DNA of 64,000 bases from the NCBI RefSeq assembly GCF_019219025.1, contig NZ_JAHUWN010000002.1, positions 186,001 to 250,000 of the forward strand, read 5' to 3'. This DNA is from Bacillus sp. sid0103 (GTDB lineage: Bacteria > Bacillota > Bacilli > Bacillales_B > DSM-18226). The notes under the pieces were generated by a model. That model did no database searches. It was not told the origin of the DNA and saw only the letters and a program-made list of their open reading frames with translations. Positions 25,180-33,939 of this stretch are shown here, one piece after another (positions within the stretch are counted from its first letter, which is position 1; every line of letters begins with the position of its first letter). The position numbers and the translations under genes were made by a program.

Positions 25180-26244
25180 TTATAGATAAGTCAATGAATC
25201 CAAGATTTCTTTTAAGCTTAATTCCGCACATGCCATGGATGTATCAGCAACGCCGTAAAACATTTTAACTACATCGCCTTCAACAACAGCACCGCATGAA
25301 AAGACTACATTTCCAAAGAACCCTTCTACTTCATAGTCTGCTTCAGGCTCTAAAATTGGTTGGTTTGAACGAGCAATAACTTTTGTCGGATTTTCTAAAT
25401 CTAGGAGAACAGCTCCCATACAATAGCGGTGATCCTCAGTTGCACCATGATAAAGCTCCAGCCAGCCTTTTTCTGTCTTAAACGGAACAGCCCCTCCGCC
25501 CATACGAGCACTATCCCACATACCCTCACGTAAACCTAGTAAATGCTTGTGATTACCCCAATGCAGGAGGTTAGTTGATTCAGCAATCCACATTTCTGGC
25601 TCCCCTACACTTTTCGGAACAGGTCGGTGGATCGCGTAATATTTTCCATTTATTTTTTCAGGGAAAATTAAGACATCTTTATTTTCCGGCGCAAAAATCA
25701 TCCCATGATGTTCAGTAGTTACGAAGTCCTTTGTGGAAACCATCGATTCTCCCACACCAACAGGTGAAACAGCACTAAAATAGATATAATAAGTATCTTC
25801 AATTTTAGTAATCCTTGGATCCTCTATCCCAAATGTTTCTAACTCATTAGATGGGTAAACTAACGGATTCTCATCAATCGTGAAATGATGACCACCATCT
25901 TTGCTTCTTGCAATCCGCAGGTATGCTATAGATGTTAAATAGTCCCATGAATGTATATCCCCGCTTTTTCGAATCACACGAGGATCAGAGAAGTCATACG
26001 TAGGATCATCTAAACGGAATTCTAAAATCTCAAGTTCGTTTGTTTCGGGATTATAAATTGGTGATTTAACGATATTCGGGTCTTCACTAATTGGTCGTTC
26101 TGCTACACGAAGAAGCATGATAATTTCATCTTCATAGGTTGTAACACCTGCATTAAAAGCACCAATAACTTCAAAATCAGCTCGATGCGGTTTCACATCT
26201 GCTGGAGTGACTAGAGGGTTCTCTTCATATCTATATACATTCAT
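25180..26244 (-). CDS. GH130 beta-mannoside phosphorylase
   Basis: A 354-residue five-bladed beta-propeller of GH130. Typical segments are NPLVTPADVKPHRADFEVIGAFNAG (given in two parts here: NPLVTPADV and FEVIGAFNAGV), ENEIILLLRV-like IIMLLRVAERP, GIEDPRITKI with the catalytic aspartate region, and GGGAVPFKT. GH130 enzymes phosphorolyse beta-1,4-mannosides to mannose 1-phosphate. Which subgroup it belongs to (mannosyl-glucose, mannobiose or mannosyl-GlcNAc) cannot be decided by eye. AAAGGAG precedes the ATG. It lies directly after the related propeller protein DUF1861. Confidence 0.88.
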   Translation of the reverse strand: MNVYRYEENPLVTPADVKPHRADFEVIGAFNAGVTTYEDEIIMLLRVAERPISEDPNIVKSPIYNPETNELEILEFRLDDPTYDFSDPRVIRKSGDIHSWDYLTSIAYLRIARSKDGGHHFTIDENPLVYPSNELETFGIEDPRITKIEDTYYIYFSAVSPVGVGESMVSTKDFVTTEHHGMIFAPENKDVLIFPEKINGKYYAIHRPVPKSVGEPEMWIAESTNLLHWGNHKHLLGLREGMWDSARMGGGAVPFKTEKGWLELYHGATEDHRYCMGAVLLDLENPTKVIARSNQPILEPEADYEVEGFFGNVVFSCGAVVEGDVVKMFYGVADTSMACAELSLKEILDSLTYL

Positions 26245-26271
26245 TTTATTGACTCCTTTGTTGTATCAGAT

Positions 26272-27216
26272 TTACCGCTCGTATTGTAAAAACGGATCGA
26301 CGATGGTAATTTTTTGGGCTTCTGCATCACTAATTCCTGCATAAATATCAGCTGTGCCATCGGGTTTTCGAACTAACCCACCACTAAAGACGACATCCAC
26401 TAAGTCTAGTCGCTTCGATGGACCAGGAAGGAAATTGCTTCTAGTTGCGATTAACTCCATATCAGAAAATTCACCTGTTTCCGGATTAAGGGCAAATACC
26501 ATTGGGTAATAGTGGCGGTTTCCTTCACCATCAAAGGAGGCAACATGCCCCAATACTCCAACAAGACCATTTGCTAAAAGATGCGGTTCGTTCGCTCCGC
26601 CCCATTCTTCCTCAATGAACTGCCCTTGAAGTAACGGCGCTTCGTTGACGACATCAATGGTCAGTTCAGATAATGAAGAGATCCGAGTCCAGCCAATTTT
26701 TCCTCTTCCGCCTTTTTCACCCTGAGGCCTTGTTAATACCCCAATGCTCCCATCTTTTAATTCCACAAGCCTGAGGTCTTTCATTCCGTCTGGACCTTTT
26801 GCAAATTCTTGTAAGCTTGCAATCGATGGACCTTTATAAAAGACTGTCCTCCAGCCAAGTTGTCCTTCATTCGTCGGGTGAGGGAAAATTTGGACGCCTC
26901 CTACTACTAGCTCTCCTGTGATTCGAGTAAAGAATGGATCTTGCAATTCCAGGACTGGCGCATTTTCTCTAGCTACCCACTCGCCGTTTCTCTCGACAAA
27001 GAAATATACATTGGAGTGTTCACTGTCACGTGATTCCACTCGTCCGGCAATGACAAGCTCGCCTTCATCTTCAAACGGTGCGCTAATATTATAGACATCA
27101 TTTTCCCCAATGCCCGCGAATACAATTTTTTCCGGATTGATTGGTTGTGTTTTCGATTTATATTCCTCTAAAAGCTGTTCACATGTTTGAGCATTACCTT
27201 TCCTTAACAAGGTCAT
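26272..27216 (-). CDS. DUF1861 family protein, predicted beta-propeller
   Basis: A 314-residue cytoplasmic protein matching DUF1861. The repeating pattern of strand motifs (VFAGIGENDVYNISAPF, GELVIAGRVESRDSE, EWGGANEPHLLANGLVGVLGH) is that of a five-bladed propeller like GH130, GH43 and GH32. Acidic residues lie in PVLELQDPFF and MKDLRLVEL, where catalytic acids would sit. It is encoded between GH13 and GH130, overlapping the GH13 gene by 23 bases. A glycosidase or phosphorylase role on the same mannoside is likely from fold and context but unproven. Confidence 0.78.
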   Translation of the reverse strand: MTLLRKGNAQTCEQLLEEYKSKTQPINPEKIVFAGIGENDVYNISAPFEDEGELVIAGRVESRDSEHSNVYFFVERNGEWVARENAPVLELQDPFFTRITGELVVGGVQIFPHPTNEGQLGWRTVFYKGPSIASLQEFAKGPDGMKDLRLVELKDGSIGVLTRPQGEKGGRGKIGWTRISSLSELTIDVVNEAPLLQGQFIEEEWGGANEPHLLANGLVGVLGHVASFDGEGNRHYYPMVFALNPETGEFSDMELIATRSNFLPGPSKRLDLVDVVFSGGLVRKPDGTADIYAGISDAEAQKITIVDPFLQYER

Positions 27217-28810
27217 TTCCTATTTCCCCCTTTAGGATTATTGCTTCATTCGCTAAAATTGTTACGACGTTTTCTCGTTCCACCCTTGTTTGTTTTGTCG
27301 AAAGTAACAACTTCATAGTAGCTTCTACTTCAAGCGTTTTGGGTTGATCAGTGAAATTCAAAACTACTAATATTTTTTCAACTGAATCCGTTCTGACGAA
27401 ATAGATCATTCCGTCTTCATTCCGTAAAAATTCATACTCTCCGAACTGTAGAGATGAATGTTCCTTTCGCAGCTTCAGCAATTTTTTATAAAAAGAAAGC
27501 ATCGATTCCGGATTATTAATTTGTTCTTCAACAGTCACTTTGTTTGCATCCTTTGGAACCGTAATCCACGGCTGCCCCTCTGAAAAGCCGACATTGTCAT
27601 GTGAATTCCATTGCATCGGGGTACGTGACTTATCTCGCGATTTTTCATTCGCAACAACTAGGGCTTCTTCAGGTGACTTACCCGCTTGTAATGCAAGCGT
27701 ATAGCCCATGATCCCCTGAACATCTTTCATTTTCGATAGGTCGTCTGTAATCCAATCTCTCATCCCAATTTCATCACCAAAATAAATGAACGGAACACCC
27801 TTGGCTGTCAGCATCAAAGTAGCCACCAGTTTGGCCCGGTCCTCATCGCCGCCAAATCTTGAAATATGTCTGGACATATCATGACTAGAAAAGAATAAGG
27901 TTGGAATTTGCGCTGAATCATAGGTTTTCTCTGTTTCCACTAATTGCTGAAAGAGCCTATCCCTATCGAACTCACCCATACTCCCGATATTAAAATTAAA
28001 CACCACATCTAATTTGTTAAGGCCCGAATAATGTTTTAGAATTTCCAAGTCCTCGGAACCAACCTCACCAACAAGAAATTTATCCGGATATTGATGAACA
28101 AACTCAGCAATTTCCTTAATAATCGCTATAATTCCTTCTTGGTCTTTATCGTATAAATGAATTTGTTCCTTTTTCTCCAAATCATATGGATTGTCCTGAA
28201 ACGAATCGTTAACCTTTAAGAAATTGATGACATCCAGCCGGAAACCATCGACTCCCTTTTCAAGCCAAAATTTCATCACATCAAACATCGCCTGTTTCAC
28301 TTCAGGGTTGGCCCAGTTTAAATCAACCTGTTCCTTCGCAAAGGCATGGTAATAATATTGATCCGTCCTAGCATCGTATTCCCAAGCCGGGCCGCCAAAG
28401 AAAGACAACCAATTATTCGGCATATCTCTCCAGATATACCAATCACGCTTCGGATGATCCTTTGAGGACTTTGACTCTTGGAACCATTGATGATCAGAAG
28501 AAGTGTGATTGAGTACTAAATCGGCAATAACCTTGATACCAATTTGATGTGCTTCATAAATAAACGTTTCAAAATCCTCCATCGTTCCATAATCTGGATC
28601 GATCCCATAATAGTCGGAAATGTCATAGCCGTTATCGACTTTAGGTGATGGATAAAACGGAGTCAGCCACAATCCGTCAATCCCCAATTCTTTAAGATAG
28701 TCTAGTTTTGAAGTGATTCCAGCAAAGTCGCCGATTCCATCCCCATTTCCGTCTTTAAAGCTGGGCATATAAATTTCATAAAAAGTCGATTGTTTCCACC
28801 ATTTCACCAT
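27194..28810 (-). CDS. Alpha-glucosidase / oligo-1,6-glucosidase-like GH13 enzyme
   Basis: A 538-residue GH13 enzyme without a signal peptide. The barrel motifs are DLVLNHTS near 97-104, nucleophile D193 in GFRLDVINF, acid/base E249 in LVGEVGSED and transition-state D311 in SSHDMSRH. The last motif differs from the usual NHDQPR. It resembles trehalose-6-phosphate hydrolases, oligo-1,6-glucosidases and sucrose-type glucosidases. An alpha-glucosidase in a beta-mannoside operon suggests the imported glycan carries alpha-linked glucose, or that the operon serves two sugars. Its start follows the MalG-type permease by 21 bases. Confidence 0.87.
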   Translation of the reverse strand: MVKWWKQSTFYEIYMPSFKDGNGDGIGDFAGITSKLDYLKELGIDGLWLTPFYPSPKVDNGYDISDYYGIDPDYGTMEDFETFIYEAHQIGIKVIADLVLNHTSSDHQWFQESKSSKDHPKRDWYIWRDMPNNWLSFFGGPAWEYDARTDQYYYHAFAKEQVDLNWANPEVKQAMFDVMKFWLEKGVDGFRLDVINFLKVNDSFQDNPYDLEKKEQIHLYDKDQEGIIAIIKEIAEFVHQYPDKFLVGEVGSEDLEILKHYSGLNKLDVVFNFNIGSMGEFDRDRLFQQLVETEKTYDSAQIPTLFFSSHDMSRHISRFGGDEDRAKLVATLMLTAKGVPFIYFGDEIGMRDWITDDLSKMKDVQGIMGYTLALQAGKSPEEALVVANEKSRDKSRTPMQWNSHDNVGFSEGQPWITVPKDANKVTVEEQINNPESMLSFYKKLLKLRKEHSSLQFGEYEFLRNEDGMIYFVRTDSVEKILVVLNFTDQPKTLEVEATMKLLLSTKQTRVERENVVTILANEAIILKGEIGNDLVKER

Positions 28811-28831
28811 AATTTTAGAACTCCCATACTA

Positions 28832-29662
28832 TTACTTAAGTGTAAATTGCATACCTTCTTGGAACTTTTTCGCGAAGAGCAAGAAGATAATAATGATCGG
28901 CATTGTTAATAACACAGCAGCCGCGTACATCGGCCCTGGATAGCCGCCGTAAGGACCGAACATTTGTGATAAAAGGACGTTCAGCGTTAGCATATTATCG
29001 CTTTTCGCGACTAACATATCCCATAACAACTCTGTCCATCTTTCCATAAACAAGAATAAGAAGATAACGGTCGTAATCGATTTCGACATTGGCAGGACGA
29101 TTTTAAACATGATTTGCAATTCACTCGCACCATCCAATTTTGCCGCTTCAATAAATGTATCTGGTATCGCCTTAAAGAAGTTCGTATACATAAATACCGC
29201 CCATAAGCTGAGGGCTTTTGGTAAAATCATTCCCCAATAAGAGTCATACATGCCGATTCTTTGAATCACAAGGAACGTAGGGATTAACAAAATAATCGCC
29301 GGGAAAAACATTTGAAATAAAATAACGTTATTAACAGTATCTCTTCCTTTAAATGGAATTTTCGCTAATGCATAAGCAACCATTACCCCAGTTACCATCA
29401 TTAAAAAGGTTGATGCACCTGAAACGATAAAACTGTTAAAAAACGCATTAAGCCATGGTCTTGGGATGACCGCTTCGCCTCCACCAAGCAGCCATTGATA
29501 CGATTTCAAGCTGTACTCTGTTGGAATTAGCTTCTGATCTACTTGATCCCAAACAGCAAAAGAATTTAGCACCATATAAATATACGGAAAGATCATAATC
29601 AGTAAGAGAACAACGGCAATTAGGTAACGAAACAATAATCCGTTTTTCTTAGCTCCACCCAT
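28832..29662 (-). CDS. Sugar ABC transporter permease, MalG type
   Basis: A 276-residue inner-membrane permease with about six membrane helices. The EAA loop EAAKLDGASELQIMFKIVLPMSK contacts the ATPase (EAAKLDGAS visible near residue 170), and the C-terminus FQEGMQFTLK is typical of MalG-type carbohydrate permeases. It overlaps the MalF-type gene by 14 bases. No ATPase gene is in the operon, so a shared MsmX-like ATPase elsewhere probably powers it. Confidence 0.92.
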   Translation of the reverse strand: MGGAKKNGLLFRYLIAVVLLLIMIFPYIYMVLNSFAVWDQVDQKLIPTEYSLKSYQWLLGGGEAVIPRPWLNAFFNSFIVSGASTFLMMVTGVMVAYALAKIPFKGRDTVNNVILFQMFFPAIILLIPTFLVIQRIGMYDSYWGMILPKALSLWAVFMYTNFFKAIPDTFIEAAKLDGASELQIMFKIVLPMSKSITTVIFLFLFMERWTELLWDMLVAKSDNMLTLNVLLSQMFGPYGGYPGPMYAAAVLLTMPIIIIFLLFAKKFQEGMQFTLK

Positions 29663-30527
29663 TTCGTTTCCCCCACATTTCTAAGAGTTTTCGAATGATA
29701 AATATTGAAATAAACGTTACTACTGACGCAATAATGGCAATCGCTGAAGCATAACCCGCTTGAAGATTCGAGAACGCTCTTGTAAAAATCTCCATTTGCC
29801 ATGTATTGGTTGCAAAATTCGGTCCTCCACCTGTTAATTGATATACCTCTGTGAAAATACCAAACGTAACACCGATCGATAGGATTAATACTGTAAACAA
29901 AGCCGGGTACAGAAGCGGAAAGGTGATCTTCCAAAAACGCTGCCAGCCTGTTACCCCATCAATACTAGCTGCTTCATAAACTTCCTTATCAATACTCTCA
30001 AACCCTGACGTTAAAATCAGCGCATAGTAGCCAGTGAATTTCCAAGCGATAATCATCGCAACTACAAAGAGTGCCGCAAACGGTGTTCCAAGCCAGTTAA
30101 TGTCTAATCCAAATGAGCCCCGCAAGAATTCATTCAATGGACTGTTGTAAGATAAAATCCCTTTAACGATAAATGACGATACAACCCCTGATGCTAAATA
30201 CGGGAGGAAAAAACCAATTAAAAACAATCCTTTAAATTTAGGTAGTCCTTGAACGATTAAAGCAACGATAATCGATGATGCCACTACTAACGGTACAAAT
30301 ACGGCCATAAATTTAAAGGATACAAAAAATGCACTCTGGACACCTGGGCTTTTGAAAGCCTGCATGTAATTATCAAATCCAACGAAAGTAAAAGTTGGAG
30401 CAATTAAATTCCAATCAGTTACCGATAAAAACAGTGACCACACTAGTGGAATCAGAAAGAAAACGACCGCATATATAAGATAAGGACTGGCAAATAGCCA
30501 GCCCATCCTTCCTTGCTTTGTGCTCAT
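29649..30527 (-). CDS. Sugar ABC transporter permease, MalF type
   Basis: A 292-residue permease with six membrane helices and the EAA loop YEAASIDGVTGWQRFWKITF near residue 190. The short form without the large periplasmic loop of E. coli MalF is usual in Firmicutes. The start overlaps the solute-binding protein stop (TAATG). It pairs with the MalG-type subunit to import the mannoside or glucoside handled by the operon's hydrolases. Confidence 0.92.
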   Translation of the reverse strand: MSTKQGRMGWLFASPYLIYAVVFFLIPLVWSLFLSVTDWNLIAPTFTFVGFDNYMQAFKSPGVQSAFFVSFKFMAVFVPLVVASSIIVALIVQGLPKFKGLFLIGFFLPYLASGVVSSFIVKGILSYNSPLNEFLRGSFGLDINWLGTPFAALFVVAMIIAWKFTGYYALILTSGFESIDKEVYEAASIDGVTGWQRFWKITFPLLYPALFTVLILSIGVTFGIFTEVYQLTGGGPNFATNTWQMEIFTRAFSNLQAGYASAIAIIASVVTFISIFIIRKLLEMWGKRNGWS

Positions 30528-31852
30528 TATTTCAGAGCCCCCTCAATTGCTTCTTGCATGTCCTTCCAGGCAGTTTTTGGATCTTTCTCACCTTTTACCA
30601 CTGGATTGAAAGCATGTTGACCAATTAAAGTCTGGATATCATTGTATTTTGAGTTATCCATCGGCGGGATACCGTTTGGAACGGCGGCTGCATATGGTTG
30701 TAATGCTGGATTTTTGTCAAAGAACGCTTTAAACGCATCGTTTGATGTTAAATCATCACGGGCAGGTGGTAAGCTTGTCTTTTCAAGCCATTTCACATCA
30801 TTTTCAGGTTTTGAATACACCCACTTCATGAATTCCATCGCTGCTTTTTGTTCTTCTTTTGTCGCAGAAGCGTAAACAACTAGACCTTTTGTATCAGCAA
30901 ACGTTTTAACATTGGTTGTATCCATACCATCTGGAACAGGTGGTGCTGCTAAAGTATACGTTTCGTTGAATTTCATATCTGGGAATTTTTCTGCCCAGTA
31001 TGGAATAGTCCAAGGACCAACATCGACGAAGATTCCTAAGCCACTTTCAAACGGATCTTTAGCCTGTCTTGTTAATAAGGCATTGGATTTACGAAGATCA
31101 TCCATTAAACCAAGAACCTGTTCGCCGGCTTTTTGATCGCCAGTGAATTTCGTTCCTTCCACAAACTTGTTACCGTTTGACGCTGCATCATACAACATGA
31201 AGAAGTCGAACCATCTTTTCCAAGCTGTTGGATCGGCTAGGTCTGCTTTTGCCCATAGATATTTATCAGGATATTTTGCTTTTAATTTCTTCGCTACATC
31301 TAGCATTTCGCTATAGGTTTTTGGCGGCTCGTTGTAGCCAAGCTCTTTTAAGATGTCTAATCTCCAGCCGAATAACATGGCATTGGAGTAAATTGGCAAT
31401 ACGTATTGGTGACCGTCAGCAAATTCCCAGCCCTTCATTGTTTCAGTCATATTACGGCTTTTCTTTACATCATCCCAGCCGTCTAACGTATCTAAAGGTA
31501 CAAGCGCTTTACTTTCAGATAATTGAGCGGCAAACCCACGGTTAATATTTTCAGACATGGTAGGCGCGCTTTTACCAGCAATCGCAGATTGGATACTCGC
31601 TTCAGATGTTGGGCTTTCCTTCATCGGACTTACATTAACTTTGATCTTAGGATTTTCCTTTGTAAACTCTGCTGCGACATCCTTCCAATATACTTGCTGT
31701 GTTGGGTTAGGAGCAGCCCAGAATTCAATTGTTGTTACTCCATCTTTTTTTCCTGTTTCTTGCTCTTTGTTGTTACCTGTAGAACAGGCAGCAAGACCAG
31801 AAACAGTAAGAGAAGCTGCAAATAAGATTGATGCCGCTTTTTTCATTTTCAT
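30527..31852 (-). CDS. Extracellular solute-binding lipoprotein of sugar ABC transporter
   Basis: A 441-residue lipoprotein from ATG 31852, chosen because GGAGG lies 8 bases upstream. The signal peptide ends in a lipobox (SGLAAC), with acylated cysteine about residue 22. The mature part follows the family 1 maltose-binding-like pattern (TTIEFWAAPNP, then PMKESPTSEASIQSAIAGKSAPTM in outline). It captures the oligosaccharide at the membrane surface for the two downstream permeases. It is the first gene of the operon, facing the LacI-family gene. Confidence 0.92.
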   Translation of the reverse strand: MKMKKAASILFAASLTVSGLAACSTGNNKEQETGKKDGVTTIEFWAAPNPTQQVYWKDVAAEFTKENPKIKVNVSPMKESPTSEASIQSAIAGKSAPTMSENINRGFAAQLSESKALVPLDTLDGWDDVKKSRNMTETMKGWEFADGHQYVLPIYSNAMLFGWRLDILKELGYNEPPKTYSEMLDVAKKLKAKYPDKYLWAKADLADPTAWKRWFDFFMLYDAASNGNKFVEGTKFTGDQKAGEQVLGLMDDLRKSNALLTRQAKDPFESGLGIFVDVGPWTIPYWAEKFPDMKFNETYTLAAPPVPDGMDTTNVKTFADTKGLVVYASATKEEQKAAMEFMKWVYSKPENDVKWLEKTSLPPARDDLTSNDAFKAFFDKNPALQPYAAAVPNGIPPMDNSKYNDIQTLIGQHAFNPVVKGEKDPKTAWKDMQEAIEGALK

Positions 31853-32102
31853 CTTATATTCCTCCATTGTTTAATATCTAATCCAAACACTTGCTATAAA
31901 AATAGTAATGCCCTAAACAACATGTTAAACACTCATTTTTTTTTTTTTATCCCATGATGCATTTACCTAATTTGACAGCGCTATCATTGAGCTTTTAAAA
32001 AAAGTATAATAGTTGTAATCACAGTCAAAAATAGACTATTTAACCGAAATCCCTCATTTCTCAACAGCAATGATAGAATTACAAAATTAGAAATAATTAT
32101 TC

Positions 32103-32114
32103 AATAACGTTATT
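32103..32114. promoter_or_regulatory. Candidate LacI-family operator 1
   Basis: AATAACGTTATT is a perfect 12-base palindrome with the central CG typical of LacI-family operators. It lies in the 461-base divergent region between the binding-protein gene and the lacI-type gene. That region also has a run of about 14 T near 31936-31949 and no ORF. Confidence 0.5.
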
Positions 32115-32241
32115 ACTTACCTTACAAACGTAATTATTACACCTTACTTCCATGATGTCAATCATTAATTACTAGAATTCTAAAGTCGAAAGTAAATTAC
32201 TTACCATATTTGTCATCTACACCACTCTTGTAATTGTTACC

Positions 32242-32255
32242 TTGTAACGTTACAA
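32242..32255. promoter_or_regulatory. Candidate LacI-family operator 2
   Basis: TTGTAACGTTACAA is a perfect 14-base palindrome sharing the AACGTT core with operator 1, 59 bases upstream of the repressor start. It probably mediates autoregulation and, with operator 1, repression of the mannoside operon. Confidence 0.6.
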
Positions 32256-32313
32256 TATAATTACAAACAATGACACTTTATTATTAAGATATAGATTAAG
32301 GGAGAACAAAGAA

Positions 32314-33333
32314 ATGGAAAAAAAAGTGACCATGCAGGATATAGCTGATCGGTTAAATATCTCGAAAAACTCGGTTTCCCAAGCATTATCTGGAAAGCCG
32401 GGAGTTAGTGAAGATACCCGAAGGCTTGTACAAAATACTGCCGATGAATTAGGTTATTCCTATTCTAATAGTAGGAATCAAAAGCAAGTTGAAAAAAAGA
32501 CACTAAAAAACATCGCTCTAATTGCTTCTGATTATGCTTTTTCACTTAAAAGCTTTTTTGGTGAAATTTACTTAAGTGTTGAAAAAGAGCTTAGAGCTCG
32601 CGGGATGAATTTGTTTATTGAATCGATTGATAGCGAAGCCAAAAATAATTTAACGCTGCCTTCCTTATTAACAAATCACGAAATTGATGGCATTTTAATC
32701 CTATCTCATATCAGTACCGACTATATTTCTACGATAATAAATACTGGTATCCCTACTGTATTAATTGATCATCATGAACCGTACCTAGAGGCTGATTCGA
32801 TCCTGACAAATAATCGGTTCGGAGCCTACACTGCTGTAGAACATTTAATTCAATTAGGGCATCGCGAAATAGCGTTTGTAGGTAATGTGGACATTTCTCC
32901 TAGCTATCAAGAAAGATTAGAAGGATACCTGCTAGCTTTAAAAAGATACGGGATAAGCCCTAATGAAGATTTTATATTAACAAACACACAGGAAAATCAG
33001 CATGATATCCATTTATTTCTTAACGGCCTTCAAGACATGCCTTCAGCATGGTTTTGTGTGAATGACGGTAAAGGTTTCCTAGTTACATCCATTTTGCAGC
33101 AAAGAGGTTTCAAAGTACCCGAAGATGCCTCTGTATGTAGCTTTGATAATGGGCAATTGTCACAAATTGCAACCCCTATGATTACAACAATGGATATCGA
33201 TTTAAATTATTACGGTAAAAAGGCAGTCGAACAACTTTGCTGGAGAATGGAAAACAAAGAAGAACCGATCCAGGAAATCCTGTTACCAACCAAATTAATC
33301 ATAAGAGAGTCCACTGCTAAGAAAAAACAATAA
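32314..33333 (+). CDS. LacI-family transcriptional regulator of the mannoside operon
   Basis: A 339-residue repressor. The N-terminal helix-turn-helix is VTMQDIADRLNISKNSVSQA, with the hinge helix after residue 45. The periplasmic-binding-protein-like effector domain covers about 65-335 and ends with a typical VEQLCWRME stretch. It is divergent from the ABC operon and has two matching palindromes between, so it most likely represses that operon until its sugar binds. GGGAGAA precedes the ATG. Confidence 0.9.
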   Translation: MEKKVTMQDIADRLNISKNSVSQALSGKPGVSEDTRRLVQNTADELGYSYSNSRNQKQVEKKTLKNIALIASDYAFSLKSFFGEIYLSVEKELRARGMNLFIESIDSEAKNNLTLPSLLTNHEIDGILILSHISTDYISTIINTGIPTVLIDHHEPYLEADSILTNNRFGAYTAVEHLIQLGHREIAFVGNVDISPSYQERLEGYLLALKRYGISPNEDFILTNTQENQHDIHLFLNGLQDMPSAWFCVNDGKGFLVTSILQQRGFKVPEDASVCSFDNGQLSQIATPMITTMDIDLNYYGKKAVEQLCWRMENKEEPIQEILLPTKLIIRESTAKKKQ

Positions 33334-33350
33334 TCATCGGAGTGAATCAT

Positions 33351-33863
33351 TTGAAAACCATTTATATTATTTCTGGACCTTGCGGAGTGGGTAAATCCAC
33401 TCTTGCAAAAGAACTAACTCGAACAGTAAAGAAAAGTGCCCTTATTAAAGGAGATGACTTCCTCTCCATGTTTGAGGAAGGCTCTGCGCCACCTTGGGAA
33501 GAAAATCTTGTCATTATGTGGAAAAACATACTTTCGGTTACACAAACATTGATCCAACATGATTACAATGTGATTATCGATATTGTTGTGGAAGATGAGT
33601 TAGAGTGGTTCTGCAATCATTTTGCTTATCTGAATCTGAAGATGAAGTATATAGTCTTACGAGCAGATGAGAACAAGTTAATTGAACGTTTAAATAAGCG
33701 CGGAGATCAATTTTTAATTGACCGCTCCTTATTTTTGCTAAATCAACTTGAGAATTCACCAGCAAATACGAAACATCTTTACGACACCACTCATAAAAAT
33801 CCGGCTGAAGTTTTAAAGGATATTATGAATTCTTCTCATTTTGATTTAGATATTTCTAAATAA
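33351..33863 (+). CDS. P-loop kinase-like ATPase
   Basis: A 170-residue single-domain P-loop protein from a TTG at 33351, preferred because CGGAG lies 8 bases before it; a GTG at 33342 lies too close to that site. Walker A is GPCGVGKST near residues 9-17. The later IIDIVVEDE segment may be a Walker B-like strand, and RLNKRGDQ looks like a lid arginine. It resembles shikimate/gluconate kinase-like or chloramphenicol phosphotransferase-like small kinases. The substrate is unknown. It follows the LacI-type gene closely and may be co-transcribed. Confidence 0.72.
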   Translation: MKTIYIISGPCGVGKSTLAKELTRTVKKSALIKGDDFLSMFEEGSAPPWEENLVIMWKNILSVTQTLIQHDYNVIIDIVVEDELEWFCNHFAYLNLKMKYIVLRADENKLIERLNKRGDQFLIDRSLFLLNQLENSPANTKHLYDTTHKNPAEVLKDIMNSSHFDLDISK

Positions 33864-33939
33864 ACGTTTTACGCCGCTTTCTGATAAAAGCATGCTTTAT
33901 ATATGTTTTTTAGAAACGCATTCACTAGGAGGTTCCTTC

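Noticed and set aside
31523..31874. Overlapping plus-strand ORFs of 100-105 codons
   Set aside because: They are antisense to the solute-binding lipoprotein and lack motifs and ribosome binding sites.
31935..31949. Run of about 14 T residues
   Set aside because: There is no stem next to it, so it is not a terminator; at most it is a flexible or UP-like promoter element.
31972..32010. TTGACA and TATAAT upstream of the lacI-type gene
   Set aside because: The 27-base spacing is too long for a sigma-A promoter, so no promoter was called.
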